Shown piece by piece: positions 1 through 40,611 of a DNA stretch of 64,000 nt. The DNA comes from Karalla daura. Lineage: Eukaryota; Chordata; Actinopteri; Chaetodontiformes; Leiognathidae. Under the pieces are notes generated by a model. It did not search any database. It saw nothing but the letters and a program-made list of their open reading frames with translations, and was not told where the DNA came from. The stretch covers positions 19,377,239-19,441,238 of the forward strand of contig CM055192.1 in assembly GCA_029224185.1 (NCBI GenBank). Direction: 5' to 3'. A program made the translations under genes and the position numbers. Positions within the stretch are counted from its first letter, which is position 1. Each line of letters starts with the position of its first letter.

Positions 1-569
1 TGATTTCATATTTTATCTGTGGAAGAGCAGTGGCATCGCTGCCAGTGGAAACATTATTACCCGTGTCTGTCAGTCAGACTGGCTTCCCCTGACTCTGAAA
101 TAATCCTGCTCACACATTCAGCATGGAGGAGAAGAAAAAAGAAACACTCTGAGCCCGTCTCCCAGCTTCAGAGGAAACCATTTACTGCCCTTAATCTCTG
201 TACAGTATGAACAACAGGTTCTGCAGATTTTCTTTCCTGAATAAGTAATAAAATCCATCAGAGTGAGGTTTTGTCAAATTTACATTTGAGTATTCGTATC
301 ATTGTGCCAGTTCTTGCATTAAACTGCACATTATATCATTTTCTGCTCCCTGTCATTCACCTGAAGTCCACAGAAAGAAATGGGGCGCCTCACCAGGGAA
401 TAATCCCTCAAAAAACGGGCTTTACTGTCACACCCATGTCTTCATATTTGGGGTCTTTTTTTTCTACGTCAGGGAGAGTTTTCAATTTCACGATTTTCTC
501 CAGAAACTTTTCAGATTCGGGGTGAGACAAAGAGGCCGTGAGGCGGCTTTGGGAAGTGCTCTGACCGAC
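1..569. other. Probable intron of the KIAA0825-like gene (left edge)
   Basis: This stretch lies downstream, on the minus strand, of the first coding exon of the KIAA0825-like gene, so it should be its next intron. The minus-strand reading frame of that exon stays open to about 488 but loses resemblance to the family, so the exon probably ends near 570. I searched both strands for a following exon and recognised none. Short plus-strand open frames here have no family resemblance and no matching splice sites. Confidence 0.4.
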
Positions 570-706
570 CTGTTGGCACCGACAGCGAGCTTCTCCTCCG
601 TGTCCCTCAGGAGCTGCTCCATGTCCGCCTCGCTGGAAACGCCTGGAACCAGCAGCTCCACACAGGCATGGTCCTCAGGAGGCTCCCCGGCACACTCCAT
701 GCTGCT
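570..706 (-). CDS. kiaa0825: First coding exon of a KIAA0825 homologue (partial gene)
   Basis: On the minus strand a start codon at 700-698 opens a frame beginning MECAGEPPEDHACVELL, followed by a stretch with PGVSSEADMEQLLRDTEEKL. As I remember the human KIAA0825 N-terminus, it has a similar arrangement (LLNSFPG, then EFEQIFSDIDEKIEQNA), so the match is weak but collinear. A strong acceptor (a CT-rich tract ending in TAG at about 709-707) lies just upstream of the ATG, so a non-coding 5' exon precedes it. The donor is uncertain: AACAG then GTCGGT ends the exon at 570, and a second GT would end it at 566. KIAA0825 is a large, poorly characterised protein; human variants have been linked to postaxial polydactyly. 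In human the gene is divergent from SLF1, as here, which strengthens the call. Confidence 0.6.
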
Positions 707-1210
707 CTACGGAGGAGGAGAGAGGAGTGTGACACCATACCTGCGACACGTATCAGTGCCATGAAACAAAGCCGTGAGTTTGACGGCCCGGGTGTCGGGA
801 TTACATCAACATCCCCTGACGGAGGATATAACAGGCATGTGGAGTGGTGCATTATCACATCTGTCTGTCAGGAGGCCGAACACACGCCGCTCTGTGGCTT
901 ATAATAACGTGTAGTTTCCTCCTCAAAGAGGAGTCTTATTAGGAGGCACAAATCAAGTGCACCTGAAACCTGTACAAAAACCAAAAAATCATGGAGACAA
1001 ATGCTTCGGCACAGTTCCCATCCACTTGATCACCCCCTGATCAAAATGCATTGCCTCAGCCTCTAACCCACATCCACCCACTGACACTACAGAGAGTTAA
1101 CAGAGAAAGAGAAAAAAAGAAAGACCAAATAAATAAACAATGAGGTGAGCTGCTCTTCAGTCGAGGCCTTAGACAAACAACTCATCTCCTTACGTGTCTT
1201 GAAGGAGTGA

Positions 1211-1250
1211 GCCCCCCCCCCCCCCCCACACACACACACACACACACACA
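1211..1250. repeat. C homopolymer followed by (CA)n microsatellite
   Basis: A run of C passes directly into alternating CA. The two antiparallel open frames here are translations of the repeat and are not genes. Confidence 0.9.
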
Positions 1251-2284
1251 TCCACACCCAGTGATGCTTAACGCTCATGCTAACAGCCAATACCGCGCCG
1301 GTGCCGCGTTGCCGGCTCTCATATCAACATTGTCATCAACGCAAGTCAAGTGGAAGGTAATGGAGAGTGTCTGTGTCAATTTGGCTCCCTCACACTCCGC
1401 CTCTCGCCCCTTTCCTCGTCATGTGCTCTGATTTTAATAATCCCTGTCAAACTCCAAACAGCTCCCCTCACTCTGCTCCGCTTCTTCGCCGCTGCACACA
1501 GTCTGTGCCACTCTCCCTGACAGGGCGGACAGGAAGCTCAACATTCATTTAGCCTGCACAAAGGGAGGCCTGTCCAGCTGGACAAATATTATTTTCCTCC
1601 GCTGACAGCCTCACCAGTTAAGCTTGTCCTTTATTATTTCTCCCTCTCTTCTTCTCTCTTACTGTTTCCCCCCACCATCGCACTCCCTCTGCGCCACTGT
1701 CTGAGAAGGGGTCCGCGCACAGCCGCAGCTGAAAGGAAAGAAGGTTTTAAATCCACGGATTAAGAACTCAACATTGTAATTATACAGGCCAGACAGTGTG
1801 CGAGCTTCAGATTTTGCATAGTGTCTGTTTGTATGTGTCCTGTCTGCCACACCATCTTCGCTCTCCTCTTTTTGCGTATCTCTATGTGTGTGTGTGAGTG
1901 TGTGTGTGTGTGTGAGTGAGAGAGAGAGAGGGAGAGACAGACAAACAGGTGGGCAGGAGGTCTGAATGTGTACACTGCGTGTCTGCTGGGTGTCTGCCTC
2001 CTGGTCTGCCAACATATCATCTGTTATCTTAAGCATGAGTGTGTACATGGAAGTGTGAGCGTGTCAGGATCCTTTCGAGCAGCACACGGGGCCTCATTAG
2101 CACTAGACTTTAAATCATCTGGTCTCCATTGTCTTGTCATTAGCTCTTTACAAAGCAGATGTTAGAGGAGCCCCTGTGTGTTTCACAGTGTTGCAGCAGG
2201 GACAACTGGGCCAGGCGCTGAGATGCTGCCTGCCTCAGACATCCACTCCGCAGCTATTAAAGCAGGAACAGGAACACAGTCACA

Positions 2285-2320
<36 letters not shown>

Positions 2321-3569
2321 GATGCACACATCACTGTCCTATCTCTCTTGCCGCTGCCTGTCTAGCCCAGCTAGCCTAACACAGGCCCATTTACAGTAAT
2401 GAGTTTGTCCTGAAATATTTAGCAGCACGTCCCCCAGGCCGCCGCTTTAAAGCCACTTAGAGCATGTCAAGTTAAAGTCAACATTATTTTAAAGAGGGTA
2501 CCTAACAGTCGGCGGTGAAGGAAACATAATAAATTAAATAGGTGAGTATTCCAAGATCACAATATTGCTGAGAACTATCTCATGTGCGTGCCCAGGGGGG
2601 AGGACAGCTCCACCGCAACCGTGCGGTCGTGCTGCACTGAGCCGCTGCGTTTGACTGATTCTGGTCTCAACAGTGACTCCTTTCTGCTTAGTGATGGGCT
2701 TTCTGCTCTCATCAGATTTGATCCAGTGTATTTCCGCTCAATTTGAGCGGCGCTAATCTTTTTTAAAACATATTGGTCACTTATTTTGCACACCGCTGGG
2801 AAATATGTGGGTATAATATCTCCTTAAAAATGTGTTGTGTGAGCCTATTTAGAGATCGAGGTGCAACCGCAGCATCAAGACAAATGCGGCTGTGATTAGC
2901 TGACGCTGAGGGAATGAATAATACATGACCTAATCCTGATATTACTTGTCATCGCTGTTTAGAGGAACAATCATCATCACTCAGCAGTATTAAAGTACAC
3001 TGAGCAATAAGTCAATTATAACTATCGAAAAAACAAAACATACTGTCGCGCCGAGGCGGCTCATATTGAGCAGCTTATATCATCCAAAGTGTCATGGTTT
3101 CAACTGAACTTTTATTCTGTTAGAGCACTTATTGAAAAACACAGCATAACACCATTACACAAACGTAAAGGTTGTACGGTTGCATTTCGGCTGCACTGTT
3201 GGCAAGAAGAAGGCCCTGTAGTGAGTATAATAACACTTCATTTTTAAGCTGCTGTTAGAACTGAAACTAGCAAGGATTTTCCAGGCCTTCTTGCTTTGTT
3301 CTTACAACACTCTAAAAGCCAATGGTCAAAGTATATGACTACCAGAACATCATCCTGTTGTATGACAGGCTGGAGCAATATCATTTGTGACATTTTCTTT
3401 ATCTGTGACTTCATTGATCTAGTGAGGAATGATTTGCTGATTTGTTGTTGTTAACGTTGTTTGAGTTTCTCAGCTAGTTCATAACTAATTAAGTGAACTC
3501 AAAGATAATACTTTAATTTGATTCTACTTTAATGAAAGTTGATAGAAAAAGGAAAAAAGGAAAACGGTG

Positions 3570-3940
3570 ACCAGCATCCATCCATTATCTTACCAGCTTT
3601 GAGAGAAGGCAGAGTATATAGCCAGCACACAAAGCCAGTCCATTCCATTGCAGACACAAACACACACACACACCATTCACTCTCATATTCACATCTAGGA
3701 GTGATTAAGAGTCTCAGATCACAGAGTTCCTATGTAACCACCAATATATGTTCATATGCAAGAAACACATCGATGAGAGAATCCATCTATTTTCCATGGT
3801 GCCATTGTAACCATCTGAACAGAGATGATTTACTGAAAGAGACAAAGCCTTTGATATGAAAGTGTCAAATTATATTTGTTTTACACATGACTTCAGTTGT
3901 CATATAGATTCAGACAAATGATGGATGGATGGATGGAGAG
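3570..3940 (-). repeat. Diverged teleost dispersed repeat fragment
   Basis: The segment starts with a CATCCATCCATTATCT box at 3575-3590, continues with a CCATTCACTCTCATATTCAC box near 3673 and a following GTGATTAAGAGTCT box, and is trailed by GGAT tetranucleotides at about 3919-3936. These boxes, in this order, are typical of a very common teleost non-autonomous repeat whose reverse complement carries a tRNA-like head. I know the family only from general familiarity and do not give it a name. The copy is heavily diverged, so it is old. Confidence 0.55.
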
Positions 3941-4499
3941 AATCATATTTATAGGCAAAGTGGATCACAAGTTATTAGGTTAGTGTACAAAAGGTGTATT
4001 CATTATGTACAGGTTAGAGCAATGTTCCCTGTTCCTCTTCATATGTCACTTCATAACACCATTCAAGTGAATCATAGCTTGAACCACTGATTTAACTCTG
4101 CAGATGTAACCCAATAGGAGTGTCAGAGACAGTAATTCCTTAACAAGACATAGATGTGTATATTCCAGACCAGCAGGTCTCTAAATGAAACAGAAGGCAC
4201 CCCGACACGACATATTCGTGGAGTAACACAGCACCTGCACTTCTGCAATGGTACTTTTAGCTGCAACATGTGTATAACTGGAGCATCTTACCTTTTACAG
4301 CTCCCTTATATTCTTCCTTTGATTTTAATGCTCATCCATTATAGGAAAGGGACATACAACCGCATCATTTTCATTTTGTCAATTTTGCCTCATGATTGTC
4401 TCCGTATCAATAATAAAACAGTAAAGTAACTATGGTTGAAATCTACTGTAAGAGCAGCACGTATCCTGGGCTAATTAAACCATAGCTTATCTATCGCTG

Positions 4500-5665
4500 T
4501 CACTGGCCGATAACTCTAGCCTGGACTACGCGGACGTTTGAACAGCCGGGAGGTTTCATTAGTCAAAATCGGAACATTGTTGTCGAGTGGCACTGTTTAT
4601 CCCCCCTCGTCAATCTGTGCAGGTTGTTATTTTGGTTATTTCCAGGGGCAGAAAGCGTCCGTGACAACAACCTGGAAACACTTCTGTGAACACTTCCGCT
4701 CTGTGGAACACTCCATCTGAGAAGAAAAATAGGGGGAGTCGTCTCGACAGTAAGGGATCAATCTTTACAATGCACGTGAACGGTTCGATCTTAAACACAA
4801 ACTTCGTTACAGTTTCACTTGAATACAGAAATTTATAGTGATTACACTGGAAAAAGCTAACAAATAAAGATTGTGGATGCATAAATATGGTATGTTATAA
4901 AGTGAAACCCCCTTGCGTGATAGTCAGCGAAGCCGCGAAAGTGTCAATTCGGAGCGGTTGATGCAGCGAACTCCCTTTAGGATTATTATAATAATTCATA
5001 TTTCTCGTCCTCGATGAGCCTAGTCATGATGTATGTGTGGTCAAAAGGTTGAACCTTCGGTGAAGAAGCAGTCAAACAGCAGTCCCGACCCTCGTCTCCT
5101 TATTGGATGTCGGCGTCAGAGCGTCAGAGTTTTGTCAGTAGCGGGTAATTGGAAGGATACAGCGAGCCCACCATAAACTGGAGAAAGGTACAAGAGCCGT
5201 GACACAACAAACGGTTACGGTTTAATAAATACGAGACCATACCACAATGTGAGCAGTCCTAACGTCGGTGCTTTAACCCTATGTAAGATCCAGTCCATTT
5301 ACCAGAACCTGTGGAATGTATGACGAGAAAAAGTCGTGGAAAAACCTGAGATGTCCTGGAAAATCGTTTATCTTCTCTGCTTCTCTGAGCCCAGAGTAAA
5401 CTAAGATTGTTTGAAAGGTCTGTGCACGCATGATCTGCTACAGTTTCTGTGGATGTCAGCCAATCAACTAGCGGCCAAAGTCAACAGGTTATGAAACCAT
5501 CATCATCATCATGTGAGAGAGAAGTGGCACGCTAGCAGGTGAATCAGTCAGAATGTAGTGTTAGCAAGCGAAAGCAATCTCGGTCACGCAATTTAAATGG
5601 TTTCCACGTCTAAATAACACAGCAAGACTGGAAACCTCACCTTCTCTGTGCTTATTCTCGTACAG
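4500..5665. promoter_or_regulatory. Probable divergent promoter of slf1 and the KIAA0825-like gene, with a possible slf1 5' UTR exon
   Basis: The two start codons diverge and lie about 5 kb apart. Within 4.5-5.3 kb the sequence is richer in CpG than its flanks, lacks microsatellites, and has an inverted CCAAT box (ATTGG) near 5102. A possible slf1 non-coding first exon ends at GAGAAAG/GTACAAG (5187/5188). The coding exon seems to be preceded by an acceptor, with a pyrimidine tract ending in TACAG at 5661-5665. I cannot place transcription starts. The human orthologues also diverge from a common region, which supports the inference. Confidence 0.45.
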
Positions 5666-5673
5666 TAATCAGG

Positions 5674-33759
<28,086 letters not shown>

Positions 33760-34165
33760 CCTGAGGTGGGAACAGTGCACATCGCACCCAGGACTGAGAC
33801 TGAAATATAAAATTATATATAAAACTATCAGCAATATTGTGATCCAACTATATCCAGATGTTAGACACCTCCTGCCTCTTTGACTGTGTCAGTCCAGTGA
33901 TGTGAATGGCTAAAGGTGTGTTAAAAGCTGCTCTTTGTTTTCTTCTGCAGAGATGCCTTAAAATATGTGGACTTGTTTCTGTCTTGTTCATAAAAAATGA
34001 ATTGTTGTGTTGCTGTGTGCTGAATGTAGTTTCTCAATTCAAGGTGAATGTTACTAGAATGTTGCTACCTCATCTTCTTGTTTTGTCTCGGTTTTCACAC
34101 CTTCTTGAGGTATAATAAGATTATTTTTTTGTTGTATTAAAGTCTCCCTGCCCGCTGGTTAAATC
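33760..34165 (+). other. slf1: slf1 3' UTR (inferred)
   Basis: The AT-rich sequence after the stop contains an ATTAAA hexamer at 34136-34141, the best polyadenylation signal before composition changes. Cleavage would fall near 34155-34165, giving a short 3' UTR of about 400 bp. No AATAAA was found in this stretch. Confidence 0.55.
34136..34141 (+). terminator. Candidate slf1 polyadenylation signal (ATTAAA)
   Basis: ATTAAA, the commonest variant of AATAAA, lies in AT-rich sequence after the slf1 stop, with a GT-containing stretch about 20-40 bp downstream. Confidence 0.5.
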
Positions 34166-34573
34166 GATGTTGTGATCAAGTGCTTTGTACCAAAAGATCA
34201 TCAGGGGGGAGGAAACGGCCAGCACGGCACGCGGCTGAAAGGTGATCCAACAAAGGCAGCGGCCTCATGTGGGGGAGTGAGGTCCTCCTGAGACGCCGAG
34301 GCACTGATGTGCACTCAGGGCCTGAGCCACACAGACAGCGGTGAGCAATGAGCCACTTCCTGGAGCTGAGCGGGAGTGAGGAGCGGGGCCCAGGCCTGCG
34401 CGCCGGGCCGGCTGGAGTGGGCGAGGAGGGCGGCGAGAGCAGAGGGTCTGAAGCAGAGACGTGAACGTGGCTGGGAGATGAATGGCCCAATATTCCCCGT
34501 GCTGCTACCTGCGCTGGCTTACAAATGAGACTGCTGATGCAGAAAACAGATCCCGCAATAACCCAGACACCAG
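34166..34573. other. Tail-to-tail gap between slf1 and mctp1
   Basis: About 400 bp, GC-rich and without repeats or recognisable genes. If both inferred polyadenylation sites are right, this is the entire gap between the convergent genes. Confidence 0.45.
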
Positions 34574-34593
34574 GCTGAAGATGATAAAAAATA

Positions 34594-34599
34594 TTTAAT
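34594..34599 (-). terminator. Candidate distal mctp1 polyadenylation signal (ATTAAA)
   Basis: TTTAAT on the plus strand reads ATTAAA on the minus strand, followed on that strand by a T-rich stretch. A second ATTAAA lies about 78 bp upstream on the minus strand. Confidence 0.4.
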
Positions 34600-35863
34600 C
34601 TTGTGTTTGGTTTCTTCTTTTTTTTTCACCCCGCCCCCCCTTTTCAAAATAAGCAACATACATCAGATGCATTTAATTCCTCAATCCCGTAAACTATACA
34701 TTATATTTTCTCTCATCTCCCTCCTGACCAACCCGCGTCTCGGCTTCTATCATTGGTCAGAAGCGGGCACATGAAGATGATGTCACAGGCAGGCAACATC
34801 GCAGGCGGAAAAGAAAACAAAAAAAGACAGATCTTAGAAAATGAGACAGGCATACACCTACATGACAATAGTATCACCAGACCATCAACAGGCATACTGT
34901 ATAAAATACAAACAGAAAGAGATCAGTAGTTAGCTCTGTACAGTATTCTTTCAAAAATAAATAGTCTGATTCCAACTCGGTGCAAATAAAAGTGCTTTTT
35001 TTCCTTCCCCCTTTGTGGCTGTCACTCTGTTACATTCCTTCACATAATGTATTTTTCTCTACGTCGTACAAAATAAAAACACTTTGGTTTGCTTGCAAAC
35101 GGAGCAAAGGAAATAGATAAATAAATAAAATGAAGGGAAAATAAGAAAACGGTATCTGGATGCAGTACCACACAATAGTCACCACAATTTTTCGCTGTAA
35201 AATAACTACATACAGTAGTAGACACGTAGATATCAGGTATTCAGGCCGTCCCTCCAGGCATGATGAAGAGCCATCCCTCACCAGTGCAGAGTGTGTTTGT
35301 TGAGGAGGCTATAATCAGTCTGCGACGCCGCTCTTGGGGGACAGTCTGTTATTGTCTTTCAAGTGGATTCCTCAAAGCAACAAAACAAAATCAATGGCCC
35401 TCTGGAGTGACAGATCCGAGCCTGTTGATATTTAAGCATGGAGATGGATGGGTGGAGAGGGAGGGAAGGAGGGATGGAGGGGGGTGGGGTAGAGGCGACA
35501 GCGGGCAGACAGACAGACAGACAGGCAGGGCCAGAGGAGGAGAAAATGGCAGAGGCTAGCTCTGGTTTGTGGCGGAGTTTAGTGAGATAGAGAGGGACGA
35601 GCAGACAGACAAAGGGGGTGTAGGGGGGGGGGGGTGGAGGGGTTGGAGGCAGGGATCAGTAGGATGAGAGGAGGCCTCCTCAAACGTAGCCCGGGCTGTG
35701 ATCTTTCAACAGATGCTCAGCAAGAAGCCCAGGAGAGCGGCGCTTCAGACAGGGTCGCAACCCTGCACGCTGACGAAGGAGCGAGCCGCAGAGAGAGGGA
35801 GAGAGAGAGAGAGAGAGAGAAGGGAGAGGAGCATGATGGGAAGCGGGACTCTGAAACAGCATA

Positions 35864-35894
<31 letters not shown>

Positions 35895-36030
35895 GTCACA
35901 TCCCTGACATCTCAGGCCCCAGTCCCTTCAGAGCCTCGTCTTGTCACACAGCGCCTCGCTGCTCATCTAGCTGACGGCCTCCCTCACCAGCAAGCTCCAT
36001 ACCAAGTAACAGCTGGCACTTCTGCTGAGC

Positions 36031-36065
<35 letters not shown>

Positions 36066-36507
36066 CCTCTACACGCTGACACAGAGAGCGACGCATGCCG
36101 TCTACAGCTGGAGGCGAGACGCGGTCGTAACAGGAGAGGAGCGACGCGCCTTTGATTGCATAAACGTGTGTGTGTGTACGCAAACAGCCTCACGCGGGCG
36201 TACGCGAGCCCGCCTCTCTGGAAAGACGGATCAAAGTTGAGCTGTGGGCACACGAGGTGGGGCAGATGGAGAGGGCGGCCAGCCTGGGGCACAGCATCAC
36301 AGAGAGCATGTTTTGTGCAAGTGTGTGTGTGTGTGTGAATTTGTGCCTGCTCAAATGGGATGTTTCGGCTTCCACCTGCGGCTGAGAAGGTACAGTGCTC
36401 GTACCCGAGATCTCTCAAAGAGGCTGTTTATTCAACCAGAGAGCCTTTCTATCATTTTGTGAGAATGTTTGTGTGAGAATGTGCATGCTTGTGCCTTTGC
36501 ATGCTCT

Positions 36508-36510
<3 letters not shown>

Positions 36511-36573
<63 letters not shown>

Positions 36574-36579
36574 TGTGTG
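36511..36579. repeat. (GT)n microsatellite in the probable mctp1 3' UTR
   Basis: About 69 bp of GT with one near-terminal interruption. In the mctp1 transcript it would be a CA repeat. Confidence 0.9.
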
Positions 36580-37895
36580 GCTGCCGGAGAAGAACGCACG
36601 GGGGGGACATGAGAGGAGAGCAGAGGAGAGCAGCCTTTCAAACAAGATTAGGGCTGCAGCTGCCTACAGGCCGGGCCGCCTGGCGACACTCTGCATAGAC
36701 TGGCTGACATCTATATCAACAGGGTGACAGCAGAAGGCCCGGACTGCTGCGCCTCATGACACACAGCCGAGGTGTCTGCCTGATCGACTGACTGGCTGAC
36801 TGACTGACTGACCAGACACTCTGACACGCTTTAAAGGGGTTAAACGAGGCTACACATGAATTATTTTGGACATTTAGGAAGCGATAAAAGGTCCGAGGGA
36901 GCAACACCAACTGTCGAGCGGACAACAAGACGCCTCTGGGGTATTATTATTTCGTGACGATTACGCAATCACAATCTATTTTGAGAGGAACAGACTCACT
37001 GTACTCTATGCTAATAGCACTGTCCACGGCGCTTTGATTCTTTTCATGTCTGGTTTTGGAGTCAAACAGAAAGGGGACGTCTGGCTGTTGCATTGCAGCA
37101 CAGATAGATGCAAGCACAAGCCTCCATCCCGCCGGCCCAGGTCTATGTTTGTTTGTGTGGAGAAGGACATATCTGGAGGCTACCACCATAATTGCTAATC
37201 AACTTGGCCGGCTGAGTTAAGTGGAGCCAATCCAAATGACTTCCATCGAACAGAACATCAGTGCCGCATCCAAGATGGCAGGAGAACAGAGGTTACGTCA
37301 GTACAAAAACTATTATAAAATATGAATATATTACCAAAATCATTTCAGAACTAGAAAAAGAAGGTAAAGTCTATTGCAGAGTGACAATGCAGACTGTAAG
37401 TTATAAGGCTTGTATTTTCTCATCATAAACATGGACGGCGGGTATAAATGCTAAAACTCGTTTTACTCATTGTGTGACAAGAGTCCTCCGAGCTGTCAGA
37501 ATGATGGAGGGAAGAAGGGAGGAGAGTGGCTCACACGGCCGAGGAAAGGTCATTCCATCCATCCTTCCCACTCGCCTTCAGAATCAATCAAAAGCGGAAC
37601 GGAGACGAGTATAATTTGACAGATTTCTCGTACTTGTCTTTTTTTTTTCTCCCCATACAAAAATTACACTTCGGGAAAAGTGGACTGTACATGGTGAGTA
37701 ATTAAAGAGAGAAACGGGAAAGAAAAGGACTGAGAGAAGAACAGAGGAGAGGAGAGAGAGAAAGAAAGAAAAGAGGAGAGATAGTGGAGCTGAGCTAGTC
37801 CAGACGGAGCCGTGCTTCTCTGCTCCTCGGTGTCCAGTAATAGATGGGGAGAAGAAGAGTGGAGAAGAGAGGAGTTGGTGGGCGGACACACTCAT

Positions 37896-37967
37896 CTACC
37901 CGGGGTTGTTTTTCTTCCTTTTATTTGGACTGGGATTGGGATCCAGTTTCAGCTCTCGGTACTGCAC
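37896..37967 (-). CDS. mctp1: mctp1 last coding exon
   Basis: Encodes VQYRELKLDPNPSPNKRKKN, then NPG and TAG (stop at 37898-37896). It follows an acceptor reading GGTGCAG-style CAG at 37970-37968 and is entered in phase 0. Human MCTP1 ends with VQYQELKPD, SPYKRKKNN, so the match is clear. The lysine-rich tail near the C-terminus resembles an ER-retrieval-like basic motif, which is inference. Confidence 0.95.
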   Translation of the reverse strand: MQYRELKLDPNPSPNKRKKNNPG

Positions 37968-38012
37968 CTGTTAAAACACACAGAATCACGTACACACACA
38001 CGCACACACACA

Positions 38013-38049
<37 letters not shown>

Positions 38050-38166
38050 CACCCGGTCAGGTGGAAAGAGCAAAGGATGCTTGAAAAGAACAGAAACCCT
38101 CCAGAGGCTCTCTGAGTCCAGCTGTGTGGAACAGTGGCCTCAGGGAGAGGATTACACACTGATTAC

Positions 38167-38207
<41 letters not shown>

Positions 38208-40574
38208 CGTCCATGCACGCTGTTCAAAGCTCCAGATACACTTGTGTTTGTACCCAAATATACGTTGTGTGTACACACATACTTGCACAGATGTGGGACA
38301 GTGGCCTGAGGGGGAAGGATCACACAAACAAACAGAGAGCGGGGCAAGGCCTCGTGGGAAAGCTTGGAGACACAACAGAGTCATCTCGGCATGGCAAGAT
38401 GGAGGGGAGAGAAAGGGCAGAGAGATGGGAAGGAAACAGAAGGTGGAGGGGGGGTGGAGGAGGGGGGATGCTGCGTAACCCTTTAAAACCCAGAGCCTGT
38501 GTTTAGCTGACACATTAATAACACCACCTACTGGCCGTCTCCTCATCCGTATCATCGGGAAAGAGAATGCCCGTTGATATTTCTTTGATCCTAAAGCATC
38601 TCATCGCTGCTTTTGCCTCACGAGCAACTTAAAACAGACGACATCCTGGCACATCACGGGCACGAGTGTCATGTGCTTCTCCCGGAGGGAGCTGATCACC
38701 ACTTCCTGTGAGGCTGAGGAGCTGAGAGAGTGAGGAGCTCCAGAGACTCAGCTCAGCTCAGACTGAGACTGAGACTGAGAGTGAGAGTGCTCCTCCGTGA
38801 TGGACACTCGCTACGCGGCGGCATCACAGTGGCTGAGCGTCAACAGCCGCAGACTGTCACCGCCAGCAGTCTCAGATGCACACACGCACCAATACAGTCG
38901 CTAGCCGAGACAGATGCAAGACACTGACAAGCACTAGCCACTGAATCAGAATACTAATAGGAAAGACAGAGGAAAAAAAACACAACAACAACAGCAAGAT
39001 TTAACAGTGGCGGCACCAAAAAAGCAGTCTGTGGGATCCTGACGTACTGTAGGCTACTCTGCCTGTCTGACTGACTGACACCCTCTCTGATTCTCCAGGC
39101 AGACAACAAACTGACGTCGAGGCGCCTCCTCTGTTCTGTCTGCCGCTGGCTCTGTGTGCCGTGGACGGGAACACGCCAGCCTTCATCATCACCGCCGTCT
39201 GCTGGTTCCCACTGTCGCCCGCCGCCGCGCCTCCCAGTATCCTCCGCCTGCCACTGGGAGACGCGCCGCGGCCCGGGAGCCTGCGCCCAATAATGAAGAC
39301 GCATACAGTATATGTGTCTCTCTGTGTGTGTGCACTCTGGTGTCGTTAGGCGCTCCACACTGTGGGACGTGCTGCGTTCCTATGTCTGTGACTGTGTCGA
39401 TGCTTACAGAGCGGTCAGGCCGCTCTCTACGCCTCGCTAACCAGCTAGGACCACTCCAGGTTCACATCTATCTGGATGCTCCTCGACCGCCTCGCCGTCT
39501 CCCCAGGCCAGCTAAACATCCTTCCCCAACAGCTGCACAAATACAGAAAGTGAGTGTGCTGGCGAAGGGAAGGGGAGGAGAGGGGCTGGGAGACGGTCCG
39601 GAGGCCGATGAGGAAATAATACAGGTGCAGAAGAGGAGGGAGGAAGGGGAACGATGGGAAGCGATAGAAAGGAATAGGCAGGGAGATGAAGGGAGGAGAG
39701 GGCAGAGAGCGAGACAAACCAACAAAGGGAACGGCAGAGAAAACAATGGGGGTGAAGCAGAGAGAGGGTGAGACATGGTGGGGGTGACGGGGGGGCTGTG
39801 GACACCCGGGTGATGACAGATACTGTTCTCATGTGGGTGTGGATCCTTTTATAGCCCTGCCAACTAAAGCAGACAACGGAGCACAAACCCAAGGGACCGA
39901 GAGCGGTTTATACGGCTCCATCTGTGTGTCAGCACGTACGTGTGTGTGTGTGTGTGTGTGGTAGTGGTAGTTTCATGTGCGGGACAGGGCCGTCCTGGCA
40001 CCAAGCCCACGTCATGGATGGCGACCGATGACAGCGGTGCATCCATGGATGAACGACGAGTGACGGAGACGCGCATCTGTTTATATCACACGGAGCGAGG
40101 ATGCAAAGCCTCATGTTTCCCGAGTTCCCGCTGTTTGCTGCCGGGTGGGAAAGTAGGGCAGGTATAGTGCGGGATCACTGGCTGTTATTGGTCCCATTAT
40201 ACGGCCAAACGCCTACAGCAGCGAAAAAGGGAACAGGCAATTTAATTCTGCGTGCTGACACTCCTGTCCAAACAGAACTCTTTGTGAGAGCAGGCAAACA
40301 AAGAAAAGTTTGCACGTCAGTGGAGGAGAAACACAAAAAAGTAAGGTTTTTGTTTTCTGGTGAAGAGCAGCGAAGGGGATCGACAAAAAGAGAGGGTGCA
40401 GGGGAGAGGAAAAAAAAACAACACAACAACAATATCTCAATCAAACGGGAGTGTTCCCTGTGAAGAGCTGCCAAGCCAAGAGAAATGGGGCTCATGCGTC
40501 ACAGGGTGAATTCCACCTTACAGGTGACAGGCCTGCCTGATGCTATACCCCTGGCTCTTCCTCTCACCTCACCT

Positions 40575-40611
<37 letters not shown>

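Larger units (their letters stand above)
707..4500 (-). other. Probable first intron of the KIAA0825-like gene
   Basis: Roughly 3.8 kb without a recognisable exon on either strand. It holds a C-run plus CA repeat (1211-1250), GT and GA tracts (about 1885-1930), a CT/CA tract (about 2285-2320) and a diverged teleost dispersed repeat (about 3570-3940). The sequence at 2400-3500 is AT-rich and non-repetitive, with nothing I can name. The assignment as intron depends on the exon at 570-706 being real and on its 5' exon lying near slf1. Confidence 0.4.
34574..37895 (-). other. mctp1: mctp1 3' UTR (inferred)
   Basis: The sequence following the mctp1 stop on the minus strand. The distal part, 34.6-35.3 kb, is AT-rich and non-repetitive, with 3' UTR character. 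Two ATTAAA hexamers on the minus strand at 34599-34594 and 34677-34672 are candidate distal signals; an AATAAA near 36431-36426 could give a shorter form. The interior includes CA/GT repeats (about 35865-35890; 36036-36064; 36511-36579) and GA tracts. The exact end is unproven. Confidence 0.45.

Noticed and set aside
37844..38506. 220-codon plus-strand open frame
   Set aside because: Antisense to the mctp1 last exon and then a translation of CA repeats.
39154..39771. 205-codon plus-strand open frame
   Set aside because: Runs through purine-rich low-complexity DNA in an mctp1 intron; no recognisable domain.
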